This document shows positions 13,767 through 22,400 of a stretch of 64,000 nucleotides of DNA, piece after piece (the first letter of the stretch is position 1; each line of letters opens with the position of its first letter). A program made the translations under genes and the position numbers. The stretch is from CAVQKZ01 sp963837325 (GTDB lineage: Bacteria; Actinomycetota; Actinomycetes; Mycobacteriales; Jatrophihabitantaceae). The notes under the pieces were generated by a model, which was given only the letters and a program-made list of their open reading frames with translations, had not been told where the DNA came from and made no database searches. Location of the stretch: the NCBI GenBank assembly GCA_963837325.1, contig CAWIMV010000001.1, positions 2,480,001-2,544,000 of the forward strand, given 5' to 3'.

Positions 13767-14879
13767 ATGAGCATCATGATGACCCCAGCAGAAGCTCATC
13801 CGCTCCTGGACGAGCCGCTGCAACGGTTGCATGACCTGTTGACGCTGACCGTTCAACGAGGCGGCTCCGACCTGCATATCACCAGCGGGATCGCCCCCTG
13901 CATCCGGGTGAACGGTGCGCTCTTTCCCGTCGAAGGCCGCGATCGGTTGGACCCGGCGGACACGGACGCGATGGTGCGGGCCATGTTGACAACCGAGCAG
14001 TGGCAGCAATTCTCCGAGACGCACGAGCTCGACATCGCGTACGCGGTGCCCGGCGTGAGCCGATTCCGCGTCAACGTCTACCTACAACGTGGCTCGGTCG
14101 GCGCGGCGTTCCGGTCCATCCCGCAGCACATCAAGTCTCTCGCGGAACTGGGCCTGCCGTCGAGTGTCGAACGCTTCGCGCATCTGCCACGTGGGCTGGT
14201 GTTGGTCACCGGACCGACGGGGTCGGGCAAGTCGACAACACTGGCGAGCCTGATGGACGTCGCCAACAAGACGCGCTCGGCGCACATCATGACCATCGAG
14301 GACCCGATCGAGTACCTGCACGCGCACGGCAAGAGCGTGGTGAACCAGCGCGAGGTCGGCTCGGACACTGCCGGCTTCGGGGTCGCTTTGCGGCACGTGC
14401 TCCGGCAGGACCCGGACATCATCCTCGTCGGCGAGCTGCGCGACTTGGAGACAACCTCGGTCGCCATCACCGCGGCGGAGACCGGCCACCTCGTGCTGGC
14501 CACGCTGCACACCCAGTCCGCCGCACAAACCATCGACCGCCTCATCGACATCTACCCGCCGCACCAGCAGCAGCAGATTCGCGCCCAGCTGGCCAACTGC
14601 CTGCAAGGTGTGGTCACCCAGGCGCTGGCCCCGACCCGCGACGGCACCGGCCGGACCTGCGTCGTCGAAATCATGATCGCGACCTCGGCGATCCGGAACC
14701 TGATCCGCGAGGACAAGGTGCACCAGATCCCGACGTTCCTCCAGTCGTCCGGCCAGATGGGCATGATCAGCTTCGATCAGCACCTGGCCCAGCGGTATGC
14801 CGAACAGCTCATCAGCAAGACCACGGCGATGGAGCTGGCGCACGATCCCAACGAGTTCAAGCGACTGGCGAGGTTGTAA
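13767..14879 (+). CDS. pilT: Type IV pilus retraction ATPase PilT
   Basis: A 370-residue hexameric ATPase that depolymerises pili to allow twitching or DNA uptake. It has an N-terminal PAS-like domain, Walker A GPTGSGKSTTLASL, Asp box EDPIEYLHAHGKS, Walker B IILVGELRD and His box GHLVLATLHTQS. The C-terminal AIRNLIRE block distinguishes PilT from PilB. A GAAGGG ribosome binding site precedes ATG 13767, 21 bases after pilB. Presence of pilT indicates a retractable pilus. Confidence 0.95.
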   Translation: MSIMMTPAEAHPLLDEPLQRLHDLLTLTVQRGGSDLHITSGIAPCIRVNGALFPVEGRDRLDPADTDAMVRAMLTTEQWQQFSETHELDIAYAVPGVSRFRVNVYLQRGSVGAAFRSIPQHIKSLAELGLPSSVERFAHLPRGLVLVTGPTGSGKSTTLASLMDVANKTRSAHIMTIEDPIEYLHAHGKSVVNQREVGSDTAGFGVALRHVLRQDPDIILVGELRDLETTSVAITAAETGHLVLATLHTQSAAQTIDRLIDIYPPHQQQQIRAQLANCLQGVVTQALAPTRDGTGRTCVVEIMIATSAIRNLIREDKVHQIPTFLQSSGQMGMISFDQHLAQRYAEQLISKTTAMELAHDPNEFKRLARL

Positions 14880-14881
14880 TC

Positions 14882-16114
14882 ATGCAGGTAACCAAGACGT
14901 TCGACTACGAGGCCATCGACGCGCAAGGAGTCACGGTCAACGGGAAGATCGACTCCGACTCCGCAGATGCGGCCGCCGCCTCGCTGGCCAACCAGTCGCT
15001 GATCCCGATGTCGCTCAAGGCAACAGGCACCGGCATGCAGAAAGACATCAAGATACCGGGCTTCGGCGGCCGGACGAGCCTCAAGGATCTCGCGATCCTG
15101 TCGCGGCAGTTCGCCTCGATGACGACCTCCGGGCTGACCCTGTTGCGCTCGCTCGGCATCCTTGAGGACCAGACGGTCAAGCCGAAATTGAAGGCGGCGG
15201 TCACGAAGGTGCGCGAGGACGTGCAGGAAGGCGCGACGCTGTCCAGCGCGATGGCCCAGCATCCTGATCACTTCCCGCTGCTGATGGTCAACATGGTCTC
15301 GGCCGGTGAGGCCGGCGGCTTCCTCGACGATGCGCTGGCCCGCATCGCCAGGATGTACGAAGCCGACGCGAACCTGCGCGCGAAGATCAAGTCGGCGATG
15401 ACCTACCCCGTCATCGTGCTGATCTTCTCGCTGTTGCTCGGTACTGGCGTGATCATCTTCATCGTCCCCGTGTTCACAAAGATGTTCAAGAACTTGGGCG
15501 GCAAGCTGCCGCTTCCCACCCAAATGATGGTGAACCTGTCGCACAACATGTACTGGGTGTTACCCATAGGGTTGATCGGCGCTTTCGTCGGCCTGCGGGT
15601 ATACCGCAAAGGCGTTCAGACCAGCAAGGCGTTCCGGCTGAAGACAGATCGGCTAAAGCTGCGCCTGCCGGTGTTCGGCACGCTGTTCACCAAACTCGCC
15701 ATCAGCCGCTGGTCCCGCAACCTGGGCACGCTCCTGGGCGTCGGGGTGCCAGTGCTCCAAGCTCTTGAGATCGTCGGGGGCACGTCCGGCAACGCCGTCA
15801 TCACCGAGGCCATGGACAACGTCCGCGAAGAAGTGCGGATGGGCGGGCAGATGTCCAAGGCACTGGCTGCCCACCCGATCTTCCCGACCATGGTCGTGCA
15901 GATGCTGGAGGTCGGTGAAGAGACGGGCCAGATAACCGAGATGCTCGACAAGGTCGCCGACTTCTACGACAAAGAGGTCGAGACGGCGACGGACTCCCTC
16001 ACCGCCGCCCTCGAACCGCTCCTTGTCGTGCTCATGGGCGCGGTCATCGGCACGATGGTCATCTGCCTGTACCTGCCAATGTTTTCGATCTATAAGAACA
16101 TTCAGTCCAACTGA
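14882..16114 (+). CDS. pilC: Type IV pilus inner-membrane platform protein PilC
   Basis: A 410-residue GspF/PilC platform protein with two repeated cytoplasmic GspF domains, LSRQFASMTTSGLTLLRSL at about 75 and WSRNLGTLLGVGVPVLQALEI at about 275. Each is followed by membrane segments (about 172-195, 222-242 and 380-402). It couples the PilB and PilT motors to the growing pilus. ATG 14882 lies two bases after the pilT stop. A longer frame upstream is a pilT shadow. A strong hairpin follows the gene. Confidence 0.95.
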   Translation: MQVTKTFDYEAIDAQGVTVNGKIDSDSADAAAASLANQSLIPMSLKATGTGMQKDIKIPGFGGRTSLKDLAILSRQFASMTTSGLTLLRSLGILEDQTVKPKLKAAVTKVREDVQEGATLSSAMAQHPDHFPLLMVNMVSAGEAGGFLDDALARIARMYEADANLRAKIKSAMTYPVIVLIFSLLLGTGVIIFIVPVFTKMFKNLGGKLPLPTQMMVNLSHNMYWVLPIGLIGAFVGLRVYRKGVQTSKAFRLKTDRLKLRLPVFGTLFTKLAISRWSRNLGTLLGVGVPVLQALEIVGGTSGNAVITEAMDNVREEVRMGGQMSKALAAHPIFPTMVVQMLEVGEETGQITEMLDKVADFYDKEVETATDSLTAALEPLLVVLMGAVIGTMVICLYLPMFSIYKNIQSN

Positions 16115-16127
16115 CGTAGCAATGCGC

Positions 16128-16160
16128 AACGCCACGCCCCTGGGAGGGAGCGTGGCGTTT
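16128..16160 (+). terminator. Terminator-like hairpin between pilC and pilA
   Basis: AACGCCACGC and GCGTGGCGTT form a 10-bp stem around a 12-base loop, 13 bases after the pilC stop, followed by TTCCCATTTA. It may end or attenuate the pilBTC message so that pilA is expressed separately. Confidence 0.7.
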
Positions 16161-16350
16161 CCCATTTAGAGCCCGTCCCCGACGATTTAGGCCCGCAACG
16201 CAGGGCCGACCGTTACCTGATCGTGATCAAACAGTTCGAGTCGGGGCTTCGGTCCGCTCATGTTGGCGCGTCCGAGGCCGATTCATTCATTCGAAGGGAC
16301 ACAGATTCGGCATTCTCGCCGAGCCCCCGAAACGAGCCTAGGAGGCTCTC

Positions 16351-16794
16351 ATGTTGAATCGGCTGGCCAAGCTCCGCGAGGAGCGCGCCCAGGGTGACAA
16401 AGGTTTCACCCTGATTGAGCTGCTGGTGGTCGTCGTGATCATCGGCATCCTGATCGCGATCGCGATCCCGCTGTACCTGAACTACCAGAAGGGCGCGAAG
16501 AACAAGTCGGCCCAGTCCGACGTGCGTAACGCGGTGACGACGGTGCAGCAATGCATCGCCGACAACGACAACGCCCTTCCGTCTGTTCCGGCCGGCAACG
16601 CCACCAAGGGCTCAAATTTGGTATTCAACTGCCCAAGCGCAACGGTGCAGCAGACTGCCAACGTGTCGACCAACAACACGCTCACGTTCGCAGTTGTGGG
16701 CTCGGCCGGCGATTACACGATCGCGGGCACCAACTCCGACGGCGGAAAGATCTACACGTACTCCAGCTCCACCGGCAAGATCGTCCAGTCGTAG
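16351..16794 (+). CDS. pilA: Major type IV pilin PilA
   Basis: A 147-residue prepilin. A charged 18-residue leader ends in DKG, and cleavage before F19 gives the mature start FTLIELLVVVVIIGILIAIAIP with Glu at +5. This is followed by the hydrophobic assembly helix and a C-terminal head with two cysteines (QQC and FNC) that can form the pilin disulfide. A perfect AGGAGG lies upstream of ATG 16351. The 190-base leader region after the pilBTC terminator should carry its own promoter, but I could not assign it with confidence. Confidence 0.93.
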   Translation: MLNRLAKLREERAQGDKGFTLIELLVVVVIIGILIAIAIPLYLNYQKGAKNKSAQSDVRNAVTTVQQCIADNDNALPSVPAGNATKGSNLVFNCPSATVQQTANVSTNNTLTFAVVGSAGDYTIAGTNSDGGKIYTYSSSTGKIVQS

Positions 16795-16927
16795 CGCCTG
16801 CGACTGCATCGATGTGGTTGGGCGGGGTGACATGCCCCGCCCAATCGCATCATTGCCGATATGCACTCGCGCCTGGTGCATCAGACATGACCACCCGCAG
16901 CTCGTCCGCTTCGGTTTTGGAGATCAG

Positions 16928-18007
16928 ATGAAGCATCGCCAGGTCGCTCTCAACAAGGTGGGCGTCATCAACAGCGACGGTCACGCCATCGGGTTGGACA
17001 TCGGCGCGATGTCAGTCCGGGCTGCCGTCCTGGCGCCGGGCACTCTCGACGGCCGTCCGTCGGTGACCGTGCACGGCGTCGGCCATGTCGATCTGCCGCC
17101 TGGCACCGTCGTGAACGGCATCGTGGTCGATCAACCGACGCTGACCGCTGCGGTCAAGCGCCTGTGGCACGAGAACAAGTTCGAATGCCGCAATGTCATC
17201 CTCGGGATCGCGAACCAACAGGTGGTCGTCCGCGACATGGAGACGCCCAACCTCACGCCTCAGCAGCGGGCCAAGGCTCTGCCGTACCAGGCCCGGGAGA
17301 TCATCGCGCTGCCGATCGAGCAGGTCGTCCTCGATTTCGCCACGCTCGGCGAGCCGGCTCCGGGGGACGAGACCGTACGCGGGTTGCTCCTCGCCGCACC
17401 CCGCGAGCCCATCCTCGCGGCGGTTCACGCGGTCGAGCGGGCCGGCCTCAATGTCGCGAGGGTCGACCTGTCGGCGTTCGCGGCGTTGCGCTCTATCGCC
17501 GACGAGACTCTTTCCGTCGAGGCAGTGATCGACCTTGGCGCCCAACTGACCACGATCGTCATTCACAACCAGGGCGTCCCGAAACTGGTGCGGACGTTGC
17601 CGCGCGGCGGCCAGGAGCTCACCGAGCAACTTGCCGACCGGATGGACATCGCGTTCCCGCAAGCGGAGGCGGCGAAGTTCGCGGTCGGGCTCGACGGCGC
17701 AGACGCTGAGGTTGCTCGGGTCCTCAACGAGGCGCTGCGCCCGCTGCTCGCCGAGGTACGCACCTCGATCGGTTACTTCCGCTCCAACAACGACGCCCCG
17801 GTCGCCCGGATCTCGCTCACCGGCGGCGCCTCGGCGCTGTCGGGCATCGCGGAGGTATTCACCAGCCAGACCGGTCTGCCCACCCGGATCGTCAACCCGA
17901 TGCAGCACGTCCGCAATCGGCTGGCATCGGTCTACACACGTGACGGAGTCACAGACTACGGCGCCAGCGCGGTTGCCGTTGGTCTTGCGATGGGAGCCGC
18001 AGCATGA
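16928..18007 (+). CDS. pilM: Type IV pilus assembly protein PilM
   Basis: A 359-residue actin-like ATPase of the pilus alignment complex. Phosphate-binding blocks are IGLDIGAMSVRAAVL at the N-terminus, VIDLGAQLTTIVI in the middle and ISLTGGASALSGIAEVF near the end. PilM binds the cytoplasmic tail of PilN. ATG 16928 is preceded by GGAG. An earlier frame start would extend into the pilA-pilM spacer without similarity. The stop overlaps the start of pilN (ATGA). Confidence 0.92.
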   Translation: MKHRQVALNKVGVINSDGHAIGLDIGAMSVRAAVLAPGTLDGRPSVTVHGVGHVDLPPGTVVNGIVVDQPTLTAAVKRLWHENKFECRNVILGIANQQVVVRDMETPNLTPQQRAKALPYQAREIIALPIEQVVLDFATLGEPAPGDETVRGLLLAAPREPILAAVHAVERAGLNVARVDLSAFAALRSIADETLSVEAVIDLGAQLTTIVIHNQGVPKLVRTLPRGGQELTEQLADRMDIAFPQAEAAKFAVGLDGADAEVARVLNEALRPLLAEVRTSIGYFRSNNDAPVARISLTGGASALSGIAEVFTSQTGLPTRIVNPMQHVRNRLASVYTRDGVTDYGASAVAVGLAMGAAA

Positions 18008-18726
18008 CCACCACCAGCATCAGCGCCCTCCTCACTCCGCCGCCGCCGGACAACCGGCTGTGGAGCTCAATGCCCGGTTGGGGCATTGTCGCGGACCTCA
18101 CCCCACCCGAGCTCATCGCGGAGCGGCACTTGCGCGTGCTGCGCAAGGTGATCGTCGCCGCGCTGTCGCTGGTCCTGGTGCTCTGCGCCGCCGGCTATGT
18201 TCTCGCGGTCCGGCAGCACTCGTCGGCCGCGGACGCCGCTGATGCCGTGAACGCACGCACCACTCAGCTCCAGCAGCAGCTCGCTGACCCCTCCTTCCGA
18301 AACGTGGTGCGGATGCAGGGCACTCTCGCCAAGGTGCAGGGCCAGGTCGCAGTCCTGATGAAGGACGACGTAGATCTGCCCGGCCTGTTGAGCAAGGTCC
18401 GCACCGCCGCTCCGGCCAGCATTGCGCTTACCACGCTCACCGTGACCATGAATACCTCAGCCACCGCACCGGGCACGACGACCACAGGCCTCGACACATC
18501 CGGGCACACGGTGATCGGCACAGTCGTCGTTGCCGGATCGGGCAAGACGCTCGATGACCTACCTGCCTACATCGATCGGTTGGCGAAAATCCCCGGCGTT
18601 GTCAATTTGGTGCCCACCACAAACCTGGCCGCACAGGGCAGCGTCGCCTTCAGCCTCGCTTTCGCCGTGACGGACAAGCTCTATAGCCACCGGTACGACG
18701 TCTCGACCACCACTGGGGGCAAGTGA
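18004..18726 (+). CDS. pilN: PilN-like pilus alignment protein
   Basis: A 240-residue single-pass membrane protein with a cytoplasmic N-terminus that should contact PilM, one membrane helix (about residues 48-69), a short coiled coil (residues 75-115) and an extracytoplasmic ferredoxin-like domain. Sequence likeness to PilN is low, and the call rests on topology and on position between pilM and pilO with ATGA overlap. Confidence 0.82.
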   Translation: MTTTSISALLTPPPPDNRLWSSMPGWGIVADLTPPELIAERHLRVLRKVIVAALSLVLVLCAAGYVLAVRQHSSAADAADAVNARTTQLQQQLADPSFRNVVRMQGTLAKVQGQVAVLMKDDVDLPGLLSKVRTAAPASIALTTLTVTMNTSATAPGTTTTGLDTSGHTVIGTVVVAGSGKTLDDLPAYIDRLAKIPGVVNLVPTTNLAAQGSVAFSLAFAVTDKLYSHRYDVSTTTGGK

Positions 18727-19406
18727 TGCATCTCCTCAACGACAAGCGCGCATGGCTTGGCGGTGGTGTACTCGTCGCCGTTCTGATCGCGGCGGTGAGC
18801 TGGTTCATGGTGATTGGACCGGAGCGCTCGTCGACGGCCTCGCTGGGCAGCCAAACGAGTGCGGCCCAACTGCAGAATGCGGTCACCCAATCGAAGGTCG
18901 CGAAGCTCCGCACGCAATCGCAGAACCTGGACAAGCTCACCCACTCGTTGGCAGCCGCGTTCAATTCTCTGCCGAAGGCCAGCGGGCTGCCGGCGTTCAC
19001 CCGCCAGCTCAACGCACAGGGCGCCGCGAGTCGTGTGGCCGTGACGAGCATCGCGATCGGCGCGATAACCGGAACCGATGCCGGCGGCGCGGCCGTCGTC
19101 CCGGGCGCGGCCGTCGTCCCGGGCGCTGCCCCCGCGACGACCGCGCCCAGCGGAACCACGCCGTCGACTACCGCTGCCCCAGCGGCGACGGCAGCCGGTG
19201 GCGTATTCGCGATCCCGGTCACCGTGATCTCGTCTGGCAGCTTGATGAACGAGTTGGCGTTTCTCAAGGCGATCCAGACGTTGGGGCCGCGACGGGCACT
19301 GGTCACGTCGACGCAGTTCCTGCCCGTAACCAGCGGTTCGGTGAAGGTACCGCTCGACAAGGCCACCACGGTCACCGCCCAGCTCATAGTCTTCTCGGCC
19401 CCGTGA
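18726..19406 (+). CDS. pilO: PilO-like pilus alignment protein
   Basis: A 226-residue single-pass membrane protein (helix about residues 11-31) with a coiled coil (about 45-80) and a C-terminal extracytoplasmic domain. It forms the PilM-PilN-PilO complex. The middle holds a low-complexity Ala/Pro/Thr linker containing a duplicated AVVPGA. The start is ATG 18726 (TGATG with the pilN stop), and the GTG at 18723 is an alternative. Confidence 0.82.
   Translation: MHLLNDKRAWLGGGVLVAVLIAAVSWFMVIGPERSSTASLGSQTSAAQLQNAVTQSKVAKLRTQSQNLDKLTHSLAAAFNSLPKASGLPAFTRQLNAQGAASRVAVTSIAIGAITGTDAGGAAVVPGAAVVPGAAPATTAPSGTTPSTTAAPAATAAGGVFAIPVTVISSGSLMNELAFLKAIQTLGPRRALVTSTQFLPVTSGSVKVPLDKATTVTAQLIVFSAP
19091..19126 (+). 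repeat. Tandem 18-bp repeat within pilO
   Basis: Two perfect 18-base copies of GGCCGTCGTCCCGGGCGC encode the repeated AVVPGA of the PilO linker. An in-frame tandem repeat of this kind could vary in copy number between strains. Confidence 0.8.
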
Positions 19407-19467
19407 GCGGCATTGTCCCGCGCAATTGCAGCAGCTCCACCAGAACGTCAACAGAACGTAGGCATCG

Positions 19468-22400
19468 GTGATCCGATTCTCGAGCGCAATCCGCCGCCGT
19501 CGGCGTGACAAGGACGCCGACGACGGCGGATTTGTGCTGCTCGAATCAATCGTCGCAATGGGAATCGTCACGGTGATCATGGCCGCGCTGATGACCCTGC
19601 TGACCACGACTATCAAGACCACGAGCCACCTCCGCACCAGGCAGGAAGCGATCCAACTCGCCGACACCCAAATCGAGAAGATCCGTGCTTTCGCACCGAC
19701 TGCGCTGGTCACTGGCAGGAACGCGGCCACCGTCGCACCTCAGTACAACGACGGCGTCGCAAGCACATCGCCGCCTGACCTGGCCAACCTGCTGAAGACC
19801 ACTACGCCGGTGTCGGATTCGACCCCGGTCGCTCCGAACTTTCCGGCTTCGCCGCAACTCACTCCGGTTGGAACCCAGTCGTTCTGGGTGAGTACCTATT
19901 TGGGCTGCGACTCGCCGACTCCGTGCGATGTGTCGTTGGTGTTGCACGCCATCGTCGCGGTGACGTGGACGAACCCTGTGACGAACCCATGCTCGAACGC
20001 ATCCTGCAGCTACGTCACCAGCACGCTGGTCGATACCCACCCTGACCCCAGGTTCAGCGTCGTTCACACCACCGACCCGTCGGCGATCGACGTTAACGAC
20101 ATGTTGAGCGACGTTGGCGACAAGGCTCCGTTCACGGGCAGTCCAGCCATGCACCCAGGTGTCGGTGTCGGGCCTTTCACGTGGTCGGCGACGGGTTTAC
20201 CCCCGGGGGTGACGATGGCCCCAGACGGCACATTCAGCGGAACGCTCGCTGATCAATCCGTCTCAGTCCCTTCCGTGGCATACGCCGTCACGGTCACTGT
20301 TGTCGACGGTTTGATCGAACGACGGTCCGACAGCTTCACCTGGACCGTCCGGCAACCCACGATCGTTACTCCCGCGCCTGCTCCGACGCCGATTAACACA
20401 CCAGTGAGCCTGCAGGTCGTGGCCACCTGTTGGAAGGCTCCGTGCGTCTACAGGATGAACGCCAATGCCCCGACCGGCCTCACGATCGACGCGGTCACCG
20501 GCCTCATCACGGGTACGCCCACTGCGGTGGGAACGGCGCGGGACGTCGCCGTTTCGATCACGGATGGCAACGGTGTCACGGCAACGAGCGACCTGTTCGA
20601 CTGGGTGATCGTGCCGCCGCCGACTTCCGTGTGTGTGCCGGAAATCGCGTTGACGAACGGCAGCTTCGAAGATCCGAACACCCCGATCGTCCAGAACGGT
20701 GCTCCGAACTGGATGGTCGGTGGCAGTTTGCCGCTGAAATGGGACACCACCGAGCCGGACAATGTCATCGAACTGTGGCGCAATGACGGCGCACCAGGGC
20801 CGGCACTAGGGCTCTCCGCTCAGGCGGCTAACGGCGGGTTGCCTATCTCTGCCCAGGACGGATACCAATGGGCCGAGTTGAACGCCAACCAGACCGGCGC
20901 GCTCTTTCAGAATCTTCCGACCAATCCCGGAGTGGTCCTGCAGTGGTCGGTGTGGCACCGCGGTCGCTACAGCGGCGTAGCCAACGCCGGCAAGAAGGAC
21001 ATCATGCGAGTGCAGATTGGCTCGACAACGCCTGGGAGTCAGTTGGATCAGCCCGCGACGAACGTCGCCACCGGGATCACCGCCACGGACATCAGCGACG
21101 ACTCGACGGCCTGGCATCTCTACCGCGGCTTCTACATCGTGCCCCCGGGTCAGACCACGACCCGGTTTCAGTTCGCAGCGATCAGCACCGCCTCGGGCAA
21201 CAACAGCATCGGCAACTTCATCGACAACTTGTCGCTGAACAATCAGGTCGCCTGCGTCGAGAAGCTGCCAGATCCCCAGACGAGCACGCTCCTTACACCG
21301 ATCGACCCGTTGCAACTCGCGGCAATTCGTGGCTCCGGCAACTACACGTGGGGCGGCGGCAGCACGCTCCCGGTGGGCCTCAGCCTCAGCACCAGCGGCT
21401 TGGTCACCGGCACGCCGCTCGCGGTCGGTACCTGGTCCGTCGTGCTGACGCTCACGGACACGCAGACCACGTACAAGACGAATGTGCCGTTCACCTGGAC
21501 GATCGTCCCTAAGCCGACGGTTACAGCGCCAAGCAACCAGACCACGTCGACCGGCGGGGCCGTCAAGTTGCAGCTCGCAACCACCTGTCTGAACAAGCCA
21601 TGCGCCTACACCATGGCCAGCGGCCCGTCGGGTCTGATCGTCAGCAACCTCGGGCTCATATCCGGGCGAGTCACCAGCTCCGCCCAGACGTTCAGCGCAG
21701 TGAAGATCACCGTGGTTGACGCCGACGGCGGCACGGCGACGAGCGCTGCATTCACCTGGACGGTGCTCGGTGATCTGGCTGTCACGAGCCCCGGCAACCA
21801 GAAGACCCAACGCGGCGCGGCCATAACACTGGACATGGCCCCCCGTGCGAGTGGCGGAGTTCCCTTCTCCGGGACACCGCGCTACACCTTCAGCGCCACC
21901 AATCTGCCGGCTTGGTTGACAATCGACCGTTTCGGCGTGATCTCCGGCGTGGCTCCGTCTTCGGCAGACAGCACAACGCCGGGCATCACCGTCACCATCA
22001 CCGACAGCGTCAACGCAACGGCGACGACCGCGGCGTTCAGCTGGGCCGTCTATGCGCCGCCGACGGTCACCGCCCCGGGCAACCAGGCGAGTGACGCCGG
22101 TTCGAGCGTGAGTTTGCAAGTCGCGTCGACCTGCGGGAACTCGCCCTGTACGTTCTCGATCAGTGGCCAGCCGAGTGGGCTGACCATCAGCAACACCGGC
22201 TTGATCAGCGGAACGGTCACCGCTACGCCGCAGACGTACGGCAACGTGCGCGTCGTCATCACAGACGCGGCCGGCGCAAGCACGCGCTCGAACGGCTTCA
22301 CTTGGACGATCAACTACCCGCCGCCGACGATCACGCCGGTGAACCAGACCACCACCGTGACCTCCACCAATACCAACTACACCCCGGCATCGACGTGCCC